Assembly (NCBI GenBank): GCA_948567375.1 | Contig: OX419762.1 | Coordinates: 5,028,001-5,092,000 of the forward strand | Source: Lunularia cruciata | Lineage: Eukaryota; Streptophyta; Marchantiopsida; Lunulariales; Lunulariaceae | Direction: 5' to 3' | DNA: 64,000 nucleotides | Shown here: positions 34,111-47,600 of the stretch, in pieces | How positions within the stretch are numbered: the stretch's first letter is position 1 | Layout of the letters: every line of letters starts with the position of its first letter | Notes under the pieces: model-generated | The model's input: only the letters and a program-made list of their open reading frames with translations | Told to the model about the DNA's origin: nothing | The model's database searches: none | Position numbers and translations under genes: made by a program

Positions 34111-34469
34111 CCCGAACCGAAAATAGTCACATTTAACAGAAAACGGCATGACCGATTTTACCGGTCCACCAACTAATGACCAGACGGGTTGATCCGCGGT
34201 GTACAGCCTTCCGGGAAGGATACACGATACGCGCTGGTCTTGGTCGTTTTCAATCGTTATGGTCCATCAGTTAAAGTTCAGCAAGTTCCGGAATAGAAAC
34301 CCACAGTGGTGGTCAGCAACCTTAACTTCTCGTGTACAGTACTGTAAAAGAATCACGTTCAAGTTTGACTTAACTATTTCACAAGTCGTCCTTCTCAGTC
34401 AAGGATTGATAGTCAATCTCAATTCCATATACTTAGGACCGGTAGGGTAAATTTTTCACAAGGACTCTA
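34111..34469. other. CpG-retaining island after a LINE tail
   Basis: Higher in CpG than the surroundings. Open plus frame 34199-34450 (83 codons), no known motif. In the minus sense about 34300-34150 reads WTITIEN-DQ-RVS, loosely like the start of the 19515-19979 frame. Not assignable. Confidence 0.3.
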
Positions 34470-34605
34470 TTGGGGTTTTAATTTCATTTTACCTTTTTAT
34501 TTTATTCTCCCTTGTACGGGCTTGATGGGGGTCTTCCTATCCTTGGATTCTCTTAAAAAAAATTTAAAAAATTCTCTTAAACGGTAGCCCTCTTCATTCC
34601 ATAGG
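34470..34605 (+). mobile_element. RLE-LINE tail with internal AT insertion
   Basis: CTCCCTTGTACGG then CTTGATGGGGGTCTTCCTATC, the hairpin with an extra G. The expected TACGCGGTCGCC end is displaced by an AT-rich stretch carrying two ATTCTCTTAAA copies, after which AACGGTAGCCC may be the decayed terminus. Confidence 0.65.
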
Positions 34606-37600
34606 ACACTTCTTCTTCCCTCTTTGTGTAATAATCGTAGCTGTAGTTAATTGCCAATCAGGACTTTGTTATAGCAATATTTTGGATCAGGCTGTAGTCA
34701 GATCAGTTCCAGTTAGGATGCTTCACCCATGGTGTAAGATATGATGGGTATAATTCTCCGAAATGATAAATCCCTAGGAGTACAATAACGTTTTCCGTAG
34801 GAGTAACAGCGAGATTTTTCTAAATTTCGAATAACTAACTTATGCAAAATTAAATGATAAATAAAATGGATGTTTAACTCGCCATTACGGTGAGTATATT
34901 TAAGGGAAAAAGATCATATTTAATGATAGAATTATAAAGTATGGACGACATAGATCATTTTGCTCCAGACCGGAAGTCCTTTCGAATGATAATGAACTTC
35001 CTGTGCAAACGCACTCTAAATTCAAGAGAGGGTCATTTTCATGTGTCGGTGAGACTTGTCAAATTCGCGGAATAACTACCTCACAAGCGTAGAATATTCA
35101 CTTTCGAACACGAGTTTAAGCTGTGTTTAGAGACTTTGCGAATAACGTTAATGAATGAAGTGATAATTTCTTGATTTGTAAACTCCGTTCAAGGCCAGGT
35201 AGGCGTCAGAGCATTAAGAAGAATTTATCAAATTCAATTGCAACAAATCATCATAAGCGCGAATAATATTGCTTTAATATTACACTCATGCTTTCTTTTT
35301 AGGAAGAAAAAGGCGACCGCGTAGAGAACACGAAGGATTTCTTTTTTTAACCTTTTCTTTTGGTATTATGTCAAAACGGAAGATCCATAGATCTTTGATA
35401 GGGGTTAGTGGACGGAGGCCTATAGCCTCTGACCGTTCATATCTTAAACCATGATTTTTACGGTAATAAGTAGTATATATTCGTCATAGAATTTATATAT
35501 ATGCTCGAGAAATTTAAAAATGAAAAATATATTAGAATATCTATTATCATCTCTATAATTTAATTCAAAATGGTATAATTTTTAATACAGTATCTATTAT
35601 CTAACCATCATCACTATCCATTTCTCATATGAAGTTTGTAAAAATATGCAAGGCAAGAGAAAAATACACTTCGATATTTGGGAACTATTTATAAAAGTAA
35701 AGAAATGTTGTTTCCACCGCATTTTATGGTGATCACCTATAAGAAATAAAAGAACAAGGGGCAATGTGAGCATTTTATTAGCGATAATCATATTCGAATT
35801 TAAAATAAGAAGGAGAGAAATGCAAGGTGCCACGCAGTAAAACCAACATACGCTGAGAGAAAAGGAAACCCTTGCATACTTTAAGGACAGATGATCAAGC
35901 AACACGCTTACAATATCTTTTCTGTCCTCCTTAACCCCTAGAGTAAATTCGATTCTCTCACGCACTCAAACACGTCTGCTCCAAGACAAAATCTACGCTG
36001 TAAAGGTTGAGAATGAGGTAGACGTGGTCAACGGGGGTGCCAGTTCTGGCATTAAGTAAGTAGAGTTTCATGGAGTTCAATATAAAACAAGTTGGGCATG
36101 CCAGAACAGAATTTCAAGTATTGACTACTTTTTCTAAAGAACGGAATTTCCAGTATTGACTACTTTTAAAACGTTGCATACTAAGCTACGGATTTGGGTA
36201 TGTTTCAAGTGTACTCCGTGGCGGTTTTATGACTTCTACCATTGCAATATCCTGTGTTAATGTAAAGCTTTTGATTTCCTTATTCACCATGTTATTCTCT
36301 TATGTATTTACACCATGTGAGGAGCCATGAAACCATGATGATCTGCTAAAGGTAGAGAAATAAGCTTTTGAGTTTGCATGAAGAAAGCGACAGCGTACAA
36401 AGAAGTTATGCTCTCCATTTCAAAGCTAAAAACACCAATAACGAATGTTGGATGAGTTCTAAAATTGTACAAACTGTCATTGGAGGTCACCCAATTTTAT
36501 GCATCCACAACATTCCCTGTCCAAAAGTATCTTTGGTCCTTCCAACCAAGGCCACCTGCAGTATGCATAATTTTCTTTTTTCAATACTGGACATTTTATT
36601 ATGATAGTGCTATTGAATCCGGTGTAATTTTCTTTTCCGAATTTTTTTTCCGAATTAGTAGCTTCACCGGGAAATTATTATATGCGCATCGTGTAAAAGC
36701 ATTGTTGTATAACATGCAATGACAAGGTTTTACTAATTATATCTTGATATATTATTATATACAATATTTCACCAATATTCTACCATGATTGAACTCAAAT
36801 AATTATAACTGTATAGTATCAGAGACAGTTGGTGTTGTAGGAGCTCTACTTAATATTTAATATTTGACGAAGAAATTTTTCTTGCTATTTATTAATTTAA
36901 TTTAATTTAACAATAATACTCTTTTCTCTGCTAATGATACTTTTGCATTGTCTCATTCATATATGCTCCTTCTCCAAACTGAGAAAGAAGTCACTCCCTT
37001 GAACAAATTGAACATCTTGTTTATTAGATAAAAATTGCCTTTAGAGTTAATATATTTCTTCAAATAAGACTATTTTTCACATATCATTATCTCTAAAATA
37101 GAGGATAGAATAATAAGCATCCTCTCTATTTAGAATACGAGGTCTCTATCTTTAAGAGATGAATATTTCATGTCCTCTAAGCTAGATGATAAAGGAATAC
37201 ATGTCTCAAATAAAAACCTAATGTCTTGCATGCAGCATTGTGCTCAAAGAATAATTATACTTGACAGTCAGATAGACAGATTATTTTCAAAAGGTGAAAT
37301 TATGCTTAAAGCTTGAACATAAGCATGCTCTTTACCCTCTATCTTATACTAAGTTTTATTGTGTAACACCTTTTTTGATATGTAGAAGGTGATATAGAAT
37401 AAATATAATTACAGTCTTAGATTTTATTGGTGAGATATCTAATTATAAATAAATAATATATATGATGTATCTTGAACTAATATGTAATACCTATAAGCTA
37501 ACGTACAAGTAACAACAAAGAAGATGACAAAAAGAGACAAGGATTACTAAAGGCAGATGACATAATTCTAATCATTGCCTCATGCTTCAATATCGATAAT

Positions 37601-38640
37601 ATACTATAAGAGTAAGATAAAGAATATTAAAAGAAAATTAAGGACTGCGAAGGACTGTAAGGTCTTCTTTCTTTATTTCCTATGAGATATACATTATTGA
37701 CTTGTTTAAAAGAAAACATTCTATGAAAACTACTGAATATCATAGCAAAATATTCTTCAATTTTGGGAATCTTAATTTAGGAAAACAAAAAGATATTGGA
37801 CAATTGATACTTTGAGAGAAATTGCAAAGCAATTAAGGACTAAAATTTTCATATATTAGTGGTTACTACTAGAGGATAAAAATTAATCTAATACTAGTCA
37901 TGAAATTGAGAGACTTGCTACAATGAACAAGATGATCTAAATAAAATAACTTACTTGAGGATATGGAGTTTGAGAAAGAGCTTTGGAGAAGCAATGGATC
38001 AACACTAGCAATCATAAATTCCTCTTTAACTTTGTAATTGCTCCAACTTTTGCATGCAAATGAAAGAGTTTGGAATCTAAATTTTTTTAACAATTACTAT
38101 AAATCTTCTAATTTTTTATCATTTATCTTTAGTTTTTATGTATGGAAATAGAGAAATATTATCCTTGGGAAAATATATATTAATAAAGAAATTAAGCTGA
38201 TGCAAAAAAAAGAGTAATAAGGTTGTTTAATGCAACCATACTAGTAACTTTACGACATACACAACTATCTGATTGAGCTAATATTAACAAGGAGAATAGG
38301 AAGTAGCTACCATAGTTCAACAATGACTAAAATAATACAATTAATCTTAAAGTCTTGATGCAACCTCCAAGAAGTAGAAGATAGTCTCAGGATGGTCAAT
38401 TCACATCATACTTGGTAGAGAAATTTGGAGAAGAAATTACAGTATGGAAGAAACTGCTTTAAAGACCATGGAAGACTCTATAGTGTACACCATCAACCAG
38501 ATGTGAATAATATTATATATGATATTACTTCAATAACTCTACTAAAGGCTAAATTCAAAATAGACAGTAGAAGGATGAAAAAAGATCATGTCCAACTCAG
38601 AAAGAGAAGCAATTGAAGTAATTTTCCTTGCTATAGCTTT
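34606..38640. other. AT-rich intergenic sequence, no recognisable gene
   Basis: Stop-dense on both strands. The longest frame, 35597-35965 minus (122 codons), has no motif I recognise. Apart from the LINE tail at 35301 no element is identifiable. A possible highly decayed tail (GAAAGCGACAGCGTACAAAG) is at 36384. Confidence 0.4.
35301..35337 (-). mobile_element. Ultra-short RLE-LINE tail (about 37 bases)
   Basis: Only the last part of the LINE 3' end is present: in plus text AAAAAGGCGACCGCGTAG then AACACGAAGGA. Flanked by TTTCTTTTT at 35292-35300 and 35338-35346, a plausible 9-11 base target duplication, although the T-run makes it less decisive than the others. Confidence 0.7.
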
Positions 38641-38684
38641 AGTCCATTTGGATTAGTGCTAAATTCTTATATGCAAGGAGTTGG

Positions 38685-39060
38685 AGTGGGTGATTTTTGC
38701 TTTACAAAGGACCCATCCAAAGTCTAAAGGAACAAAATTCCTTTACCATGGGCCAGAAATAGTGAAGCCAATAAAAAATGCAAAGAAAGTAATTAAAGTC
38801 AATAGCTATGGGGCTACAAGAGGTCTTGCAACTCCTTTGATAACACCTTGCTTTAAACAAATTATTTATATGCAACCCACAGAAGGAGATGAGTGGTTTT
38901 TTTTTACAAAGTACCCACCCAAAGTTAAAGAAAACAATGGTCCTTTGTCATACACCGGAATTTGTTAAGCTAGTTAACATTGCAAAGAATATAAAGTCTA
39001 ATAATCAGCCAAATGGTTGCAAGAGTTCTTGCGACTCCTTTGATTGACAACAATATTACT
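38685..39060 (+). repeat. Two diverged ~165-base direct copies with coding-like content
   Basis: Copy 1 (38685-38845) and copy 2 (38890-39055) share TTTACAAAG-ACCCA-CCAAAGT, CCTTTxxCAT and CAAGAGxTCTTGC-ACTCCTTTGAT. The plus-strand frame 38681-38968 runs across most of both and includes GDEWFFFTKYPPKVKEN, faintly like the E-W-x-F-F segment of NAC domains. The similarity is too short to assign a family. Confidence 0.5.
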
Positions 39061-39448
39061 TTAAAAAGAAGCTTTTGTCAAGAAAAGACCTATGCTTGTT
39101 GGGGGATCAAAAGGAAAATAGGTATACATTTTTGTATAAGTCAAAAAAAGGAGTTTGGATAACTAAGAAGATGCCTTGTTTTGGGGTGATTGCAATACCA
39201 AGAATAAAAATAAGTACAAATGTTTTTGAGTATGATATCTTCATTTTCTTGCATGAAGCAATGAGTTTATATAGGGAAAGATAATTGATAGGATAGAAAC
39301 ATAAATAGGTATGATATCCTACCAAGGGGTAAGGAATCCTATTATCTTTAATTAAGTTTGATTATGTCAAATTTACTAAAGTGGTGCAACACTATTGTAT
39401 TCATAGAGTGATAAGTTTGAGTTGAGATGTATTAACTTAGAGATGAAA

Positions 39449-40038
39449 ATTTAATGTTCCAAGGATAAGAGAACCCCCAAGAGTAAAATAAGAGAAGAAA
39501 GACAAAGCTTCAACTCTCAATACTGTGATTCCCCAAAGGAGCACCTTGTTATTATTATATAGGAGAGAGGATCCACTCAAAAGAAGCTCCACCTTTGGAT
39601 CAGATACATGGGTTGATGATATGTCATCAAGATCCACCCTTAGATTAGTGGTATGGATGGGTGACATGTTTGTACTTCTCCTATCTAGTTTGTCCAACAA
39701 GTTTGACTTTAGGGAATCTTCCTATTGGAAGCTCAGAATAGCATGGGTGAGGTACCGTTGGAAAGCTCTCAATGAAACAAATAGTGAGTAGAGAAGACAA
39801 GCCATTTTAGACCTATATGGAAGAAATTTTTTCATTTTTAAGGCTTAATTCACCCACGTAGGCTTCCAAAATTGGCTCTAAAGTTTTCAAGGTGTTTTCA
39901 ACTCCTGCCCTATTAGTGGAAGTACTCTTTTGGTGACACCTCTATCTGATCTATTTAGAATATTGTATATAACATCCTTCTATATATTATCAAACCAATT
40001 TCCACCTCTAGATAATCTATCTAGCTAATGGTTGCTAC
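39449..40038 (-). repeat. Family B LTR, single-module form, diverged
   Basis: Reverse-complement B LTR of about 590 bases. The left end TTAATGTTCCAAGGATAAG and right end CTAATGGTTGCTACC are mutated relative to the 41601 copy. It lies in the same orientation as that copy, 1.56 kb away, but no primer site or polypurine tract links them, so two separate solo LTRs seems likelier than one element. Confidence 0.7.
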
Positions 40039-40159
40039 CAACCAAAGTGATGGTTTGACATAGCTTTAGAATAAGCATACTTGTAAAGTACAAGTCAAGA
40101 TTGATTGAATAAGAGATTTTTTGTTAGGATGATTAAATAGATCATATAGTAGTAATTAT

Positions 40160-40310
40160 AAAGTAGTTATGAGATGCAATCATAATCATCCTTATCTCAC
40201 CATTTCATAATCAGTTTTGGTTAGAATGACAATACAACATACTCTTATATTAATTATGAGCTACAATCATAATCATCCATATTGTACCATTTCATAATGA
40301 GTTTGTGTCA
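40160..40310. repeat. Tandem duplication of about 90 bases
   Basis: TTATGAGATGCAATCATAAT at 40166 and TTATGAGCTACAATCATAAT near 40256, both running on through CATCC and CCATTTCATAAT. No coding content. Confidence 0.75.
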
Positions 40311-41056
40311 AAGTGGACTAATGATACAAGACAAAAAGGAAAATAAAGTATGAGCTACTGCAAGTAGCCTTGTCTTTGTCATGTGGAATGACTGATTTGA
40401 ATCAAGTTTTCTTGATGAGTAGAAGAGGAAGGAAACCAATATGAGATGGAAGAAAAGGTTAAAATCTTTGTAATCTTAGATAGAGTGATGATTTTAAATC
40501 AAAGTGGACCAAGGAGTAAGGTAGACAACTAGGATCAAAGGCACCAAGGTGCAAAAGCAAGGTCTTTGTAATTTTAGGATCTAAGTTCTAATATTAAGAA
40601 AAATAGAGTTAAGGAGGATGTGTGCTTCTAAATAATCTCTTGAGAAGAGATGTGTAAGAGATTTAAATAAGGTGGAAAGTTAACTCTTTGTACTATTACT
40701 ATGGATTTACTAGGTTTCAAACTGAAGAGGAGTTAAGATCTTTATAATAATTTTCCTTATTTTTTGAATAAATTGTATTTGAACTTGATATCTCTATAAG
40801 TGATTTTTCTTAGAAATTAGAAAAAGTGTAGATTTTAATCTTAAGATACAGAAATAGAATTTTAAAATAGAGTGAGGTTTATTTTCTTGAAATTATTTTG
40901 TAGAAAAATATGATATAAAGGTTGAAATTGATATCAAGGTTTATATCATATCAAATTAAAAAATAATCAAATGCTTAAAAAAATCTAGTCTCTTTTCCCA
41001 ACCATACCAATTAATACCTTAAGATATAAAGATTAAAGTTATGAGGACATTTGTAG

Positions 41057-41480
41057 CATCAAAGCTAATTTGCTAAAATGCTTGAATAATAGTTTTTTGC
41101 AATCATTATGTTATAAATAGTTGCTCAAGGACTACTTTGTGGACTAAATATAATAAAGGTTGATTGATTGTACTATTGAGCTATTGTCTACACCATCAGA
41201 TGGGCCATCAAACAAGCCATCAAATGTTCCATGAGTGCTTTATTCTTGGCTATTCAAGAGAGTGCATACCTCAAAGTACAGCTCTAGAAAGCTCACTTTT
41301 TCTATATTCAGCCTTCAAACTCTTGGCTATGGTGGACAAAGTTCAGCAAGTGTCACTTGATTCTTTTAGCTAGAGTGGTTGTGGCTTGACAATGCGATCA
41401 AGGCCTATCAATAGTATATATCAAGTGGTACATATTTAGATTTGAGACCTGATTTACATTGTGATTGACTCATTACATAG
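41057..41480 (+). repeat. Dispersed repeat matching the gypsy B LTR
   Basis: Shares long diverged stretches with 58820-59200: GCTATGGTGGACA, TACCTCAAAGT, CAGCTC-AGA-AGCTCACTTTT, GATCAAGGCCTAT. Same orientation. Probably an LTR fragment of the same gypsy family. A TGGTATCTCTAAGCC string at about 41529-41543 resembles a decayed initiator-Met primer site. Confidence 0.6.
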
Positions 41481-41600
41481 AAGAAGTGAGAGGAGAAACT
41501 AGGTATATGAGTTGTGGGCATTGGTGGTATCTCTAAGCCTGGTGTGCTTGATGGTAACCTTTGACCGCTATTACTCAATTTTGGTTTCAGATTGGATCAT

Positions 41601-42179
41601 TGTAATGTTCCAAGGATAGGAGAGTTTCCAAGAGAAACACAAGAGAAAAACTAGGCTTCATCTTTCAATACTCCAAAGCCCCAAAGGAGCACATGGTCTT
41701 TATATATAGCAAAGATGATCCACTCAAAAGGACCTCTACCTTTGGATCAAATACATGAATTGGTGACATGTAAGCAAGGTACACCTTTAGACTAACTACA
41801 TGGATTGGTGACATGTTGATCCTTGTCCTATTTGGTTGGTCCTACTTGAAAAATCTTCTTGTGGGAAGCTCAAAGAAGCATGGGTGAGGTATCGTTGGAA
41901 AACTCTCAACTAGACAAAAAGAAGGAGGAAGAAGAAAGCAACAACTTCTCCCTTGGAGAATGGGGAGAAATATTTTATTTTTTGAAACCTTGTTCATCCA
42001 TTTAGGTCTTGAAATTGGCTTTGAAGTTTTCAAGGTGTTTTCCACCTTTGCATTATTAGTGGAAGTACTATTTTTGTGACACCTCTATTTGATCTACTTA
42101 GATCATCATATAACATCCCTTAAGATATTACCAAGCCAATTTCCACCTCTAAATAATATGTCTAGCTAATGGTATTACA
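41601..42179 (-). repeat. Family B LTR, single-module form
   Basis: About 579 bases, TGTAATGTTCCAAGG at the left and GGTATTACA at the right, so TG...CA in either reading. It aligns as a reverse complement with the B LTRs at 27857 and 53776 but has only one copy of the ~150-base first module. Flanks ATCAT and CTTAT do not form a convincing duplication. Confidence 0.8.
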
Positions 42180-42279
42180 CTTATGTGTGAAAGTGCTCTT
42201 GAGTTGGTTGTAGATATAACATTCTAGTTGACAATTGGGCGGATTGTGTGTAGAAGCACTATCCAAATTTCCTAAAAAT

Positions 42280-42960
42280 TAAGGTAAATGTGAAAGAAAG
42301 TGCTTAATTTTGTTGATTGGAGTGGATGATTTGAGAATGAAGAGTTGAGTTGGTGATTAGGACTTGGGTTTCAGTCCAAATTTGGACCAAGACCAAAATT
42401 GGGGTTGGATTGGAGAACTTCCCAAATCTTCCCAAATTAAGGATTTGAAGTCCTAAACTACTGAATTGGGAATATTGGCCAAATTTGGTTGAGAATTTGG
42501 TAGAGAAGGAGATCTAATGAGCCGCATTTGGAAGTGATCACCTTTCCAAATTCTTGAGTCAAGGTCTGAGTTGTTGGAAGTTGATCAGATGTAGAGATCG
42601 ATCAAATTTGACAAAGGTCAAAAAAATTTGGTTCCCAAAATTGAAGTCTATTTGAGAACTGTATGCAAAATTTTATTAATTGGAAAGATTGATTGAGAAT
42701 TCATAAGATTGAGGTTAATTTTGAAGAGAGGTGCTTCATTTTGTTGATTGAAGAAGCAAATTTGAGAATGAGAACTTGAATTGGTGTTGAGGCTTGCAGA
42801 CTTGGTCCAATTCCTAAGATTGAGGTTAATTTAAAGAGGGATGCCTAATTTTATTGATCAAAGAGGTTGGTTTGAGAATGAGAAGTCAAATTGGTGTTGA
42901 GGCTTGCGGACTTGGACCAAGACCAAAATTGGAGTCGGATTAAAGTACCTAGCTTCCCAA
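42280..42960. repeat. Diverged tandem repeats of about 105-120 bases
   Basis: Three diverged copies at about 42290-42400, 42725-42800 and 42830-42935. Each has a TTTTGTTGATTGxAG or TTTTATTGATCAAAG block, then TTTGAGAATGA, then TTGGTGTTGAGGCTTG or close, and a TTGGACCAA/TTGGTCCAA piece. No open frame of note. Confidence 0.6.
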
Positions 42961-44639
42961 ATTAGAGATTTGGAATAAAACCCCAGCTACCAAATTGAAA
43001 AAATTTGGCCCACTCCTCAATAGTGTATGCAAAAAATAGGGTTTGAACCTTGTATATCTTGTTTTCAGTAAGTTGTTTTTTTAGTATTTTTTTCTTAAGC
43101 AACATACTAAACAAGTCCATCCTCACTTGTTATCCTTGAGAGTGGTTGATTCATATCTATACCTATATAGCTTTTGTTAGGAAAGGATAGTTGATCCTAT
43201 CTTTGGTGATCCTAGTAGTGTAAGAGTAGGTAGATACTTCTTTTATATCAAATCCCAAATGGTGATGGAGGTAGTCTAAATGGATTTGTAAGATGTAGTG
43301 TTCTCATTTGGACTTCTTGTGATTGGACTCACTCCATTCTATATTGCTTGTTTTTGCACCATATTTATGTGAGGTGCCTAGATATTTGGAGCATTGATGC
43401 TCTAGTGTGCTCTCAATATTAGGGTTGGAGTGAGGATCAATTAGACTACCTATGTTTCTTTTTGGTGAGGCAAAAATTGAGAATATGTAGAAAATGAGAG
43501 TTTGTGTTATGATGGTAGGTTATCAGTTGCACTTTCTCTAGTATGATTGTCATAGTTATAGGTACTTAGGCATAGTGGGTGGTGTTTGGTTGTTGGTGGT
43601 TATGGTTGTAGTTTGGAGTGCATTATGATTATGGAGTTGTCTAAGGATTCTAGAGGGGATTTTGTGTCAATTAGGTTATCTCATCTTGTGTGGAAATGTG
43701 AAGAGGCTACAAGAATAAGGAAGGCAATAGTACAATTCTTGCATGGCCAGCCATTTTATACTGCACATGGAAGTTATGTAGTCAAGGCTCTTATAGTGAG
43801 TTGTTGTTCCATTAAGGGAATGGTGTCCTCCTTAGGTATTTACCCTCAAAGACAATTCAAAGATCTATCATCCTACAAACCCTTTGGCCTCTTGGGTATG
43901 TCACTTGGAGAAGGTTTATCAACACATCATTAAGCAAAGTCATGATACCATTGATTAGTTAAAGAATCTGTGCAACAAACCATAAAGGAGCACTAATTCC
44001 TCAACAACAATTCAAGAATTTGTGACTTATCATTCTTACCAATAACACCTAGCTAAATAAGAAGTGTACAATTTTATATTTTATATTAGGCTTATACCAC
44101 ATTGGCATTTAGGCTCAAAATTTCACAATACAATCTTGCAAGAGGAGGGGTTCCAAGTTCTATACTGCACTAGTCAATCTCTCTTGTAGTTATTCTCTCA
44201 TGTAGGAGCACATTCTCCTTAATCTACAAATCCTCTCATCTCAAGAAGTCCTTTAGTTGCATATGTTGGAAAATCAAGATTACCCCTTAAGGGGAGCAAT
44301 ATCCTCCTTAAATAATAGATCCTAATCCTAAAAATAGTTTCTTCTCTTAGCCTAAAACACTACTCTAGTTGCAGCCATTGATGCGCTCACAATATATGCC
44401 ATAATTACAAGTTGGCTCTCCTCCCTTAGATGCTTGCACTATATGTTCTTAACCAACTCTATATCAGCACACCATTGATCCCTTAATTAATTTCTTCTAA
44501 TTAATGTACACTCTCACACATCTTTTCATCTTGCAACATTTCATTCCCATACCATACTTTCCCCTCCTCATGACATTTTTCTATAGTGCACAATAGGTTT
44601 ATTTAGAATAGCAATTGATATCAACCTATCAACTTAGGT
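42961..44639. other. Intergenic, one unassigned 115-codon frame
   Basis: The plus-strand frame 43586-43933 is open for 115 codons, with residues such as MELSKDSRGDFVSIRLSHLV and ATRIRKAIVQFLHGQPFY, but I recognise no family, and its neighbours are stop-rich. Probably a surviving piece of an old element. The rest shows nothing identifiable. Confidence 0.3.
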
Positions 44640-47600
44640 CCTAGTGAGAGAGGATATGGATTCCAACTCAAAGTTTAACACAAGAGTTGATCCAATTTTG
44701 AATGCATATTGTACATCCACATTGTTGTTGTAGGAAAAGGATGAGATTTATGAGGCTTCCAAAGGCTTCAAGTATTACTCTAGTACAACGGGTACCATTG
44801 AGTTAGCTGATTTCATCCAAGAGTTTGATGTGAGTAGTTGGTGTGATCTATAATAGATGTGGATCTTGATTTTGTTCACACCCTTCATGGAATAAAAGAT
44901 GTTCTTCCAACACTTGGAAGGTCCACCTATATCCACCTATGAACGACTTCCATGATTTTAGGAGAGCACACTTTGAGGAGATCAATCTATGGAGATAGTA
45001 TTAGTCCTTGAACTATATATTTATCACTTCAAGCTTCCTTTCCAAAGGTATAATTGTTGTTACACAAGCTCTAGAAGCATTATTGTATCCCACAAAAGTG
45101 CAATAGTTGGAGATGATGCTACTTGAAGTGCCACACAATTTAGAGTAGTGTGATTTTTTTCAAAACTTTTACATTGTTCTTAGAAGATTCCAACAAGTTA
45201 AAGGGTTTATCAAGGCTAGAAAATAGCATTGTATATTTTACCATTGGCCTAGGAAGAAAACCAGGCAAAGAAGAAAAGAAGATGAAGAAAAGAAAGTATA
45301 GAAGGAATGAGCTTGCAAGGGTTGTAGACAAAGAACGGTCCACACGAAAGAAGTATGAGGATAAAGACATCTTCCACTACCAACCTGCAATTTGGAACAC
45401 CTTCAACCTAGGCCTTTGGTGTTGTCATTCTTCCTTGTGGGAATGCCTTTGGTAAGGAGGTCAATCAATTAAATAGATTTATTACTATTGCATTGTGTCT
45501 CTATCAAAACAAAGAACAATAAGTAATAATTTTTTTTATTGTGTTGAGATGCTCACATGTGTGTATCGTGACCACTCACCCAAGCTGCACCTATCTAAAT
45601 CTCATAATGGCTGAACCCACCCTTTAAAATGAAATTTGGCTAGTCTTATTTACTTCTATAGAATTAGACAATTGCAAGTTTTGCTTTGTGCAAGGATGTT
45701 GTACCTTTGGCAAGAAGTGTGAGTATTGACAATTAGCAAGAGTGAGTGAGAGAGAGAGAGAGTGTGTGTGTGTATGATTGCACATCACATGCCCATCTAG
45801 TAGAGTTCTTGCTCACTCTTAGGTTAGATAGCCATAAATGCCATGGTGAATAGGGTGCCAAAATGGCATAGGAAATTACTTAAGATCATTCTCAAATTGC
45901 TTGGGTTGAATGAGTGTGCACTTTATCGTTAAGAGGATTTACTCTACGACAAGAAACTAGTCTTCCTATTGTGGAATTGGGGATTGAGTGACCAACTAAT
46001 AGTGCAAGAGGTTTGGGATCTTGAGATGGATAATTTTAGAGGCAATGTCTTTGATTGGATAGAATAACATTAGAGAGATGTTTTAGGACCATAGAACTAG
46101 CAGTCAAAAGTGCTAACTCTAGACACTCAATGGACTCACCTATGGAAGGTTTAAGGCTTCATTTAAGAATGATAAAACAAACAATGGTTGGTTGATAGGA
46201 TGCTTTAATGATCCTACTAGGAGAGCCATTGCCAAAGCCCTAATAAACTTCTCCAAGTCAAAATGTATGACGGACTTGAACAACAACCATGCCATATTCT
46301 TTGAGTACCTATATGAAAGATGGCTTATCAATTGGGTGGAGATGTGGCTATATGAAAGACGGCTCACATATTGTGTGGAGACATGACTAAAACTTATCTC
46401 TCCCTTTGTCCTTCACTTCTACATGGGTATGAATTTTCTCACTAAAGAGGAGAGGAAGAGGTACCTTTCCATTTCCCAAAAAGATACTTCATATCACCTC
46501 TAGATGTGAAGTTTATGTACACAAAGTACAAATTGGCGGATGAAAAATTAGAGAAGAAAATAGAAAATAGAAAATAGAGAAGCTTGTAAAGGTAGAGGAA
46601 GCTAACAACATGCTCAACTACAAGACAAGTGGAAGATTCATGCTAGGCCAAAGGTAATGGCCAAGAAGGCAAGAACAAGTCAACATGTGATTGAAGACTC
46701 CATAGAAGAAGAGGACCCAACCCCACACTAGAGTGAAGGGTCTACAAGTGACTATTCCTTCACTCAAATTATACTTTCCTTGGATAATTGGGGGAAAACT
46801 AATGAGGAAGAATATGCATAATTGACTTTGGCAACCAAGAGCATGGTTACACAAAGTGATGCTATTCTAAAGTAAGCCAAATAACATTCCAAGATTTTCA
46901 AAATCTCCTAGTGAGATCATGTGTGGCACAAAGATGTACCATGACAAAGAAGGAGACAAGGAATTTCAAGAGGAAAAGTAGGACTCAATTTTAGGAAGAA
47001 TGATAGCAAAGTAGGCCATTGGGCACAAAGGGCCAAGAAGAGAAAATCAATGAAAAAGTGGGACATTTAGAGGCACAAGGTGAAGTGGAAGTAGATAATA
47101 AGGTATTAAAGTCAAAAAAGACAAAAGAAGTACACCATGACAAAGTTGTACTCAAGAGAAAATAAGTACACCAAAATGGAGGTGTCTTTGTGAACAAAGA
47201 AGTGATCAAGGACAAAGAGAAACCAAAGTAGAGGACGTACTAAGGGACAAAGAGATCATTGGGACTGAAACACATGACTAAGAATGTTCAACCATCACTC
47301 AAGAGAAAAGTGGGAGACCAAAAATTATCACCAAAGAATTGGTGGAGATAAAAGAAGAATCCATGGAGCCATTGGTGCTAGAGAGACAAGAAGGCAAAGA
47401 TGTTTGTAACTCCTTGTTGTAGCGGGTGAAGTGCATGCTCATTTCTTGTTTGTTAATCCACATGGTGGGGTTGGCACTCATCATGATGGAGCAATTCCTC
47501 CCTTTTTTGCAAGTTGCATGGAGAGATTATGAGCTATGAAAACCTACTCATCCTTCACAATACTACCCAAGGAATGCACTAAGAAAGGGCAAAGGTTAGG

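Noticed and set aside
36384-36404. Another LINE tail (GAAAGCGACAGCGTACAAAG)
   Set aside because: Too short and diverged, no hairpin and no target duplication.
38681-39284. NAC-domain gene fragment (GDEWFFF... and a following Lys-rich frame)
   Set aside because: Only about five residues match, neighbouring NAC subdomains cannot be found, and the sequence is part of a tandem duplication.
39449-42179. Two family B LTRs as the ends of one short LTR element
   Set aside because: No primer site after the upstream LTR, no polypurine tract before the other, and no target duplication linking the outer ends.
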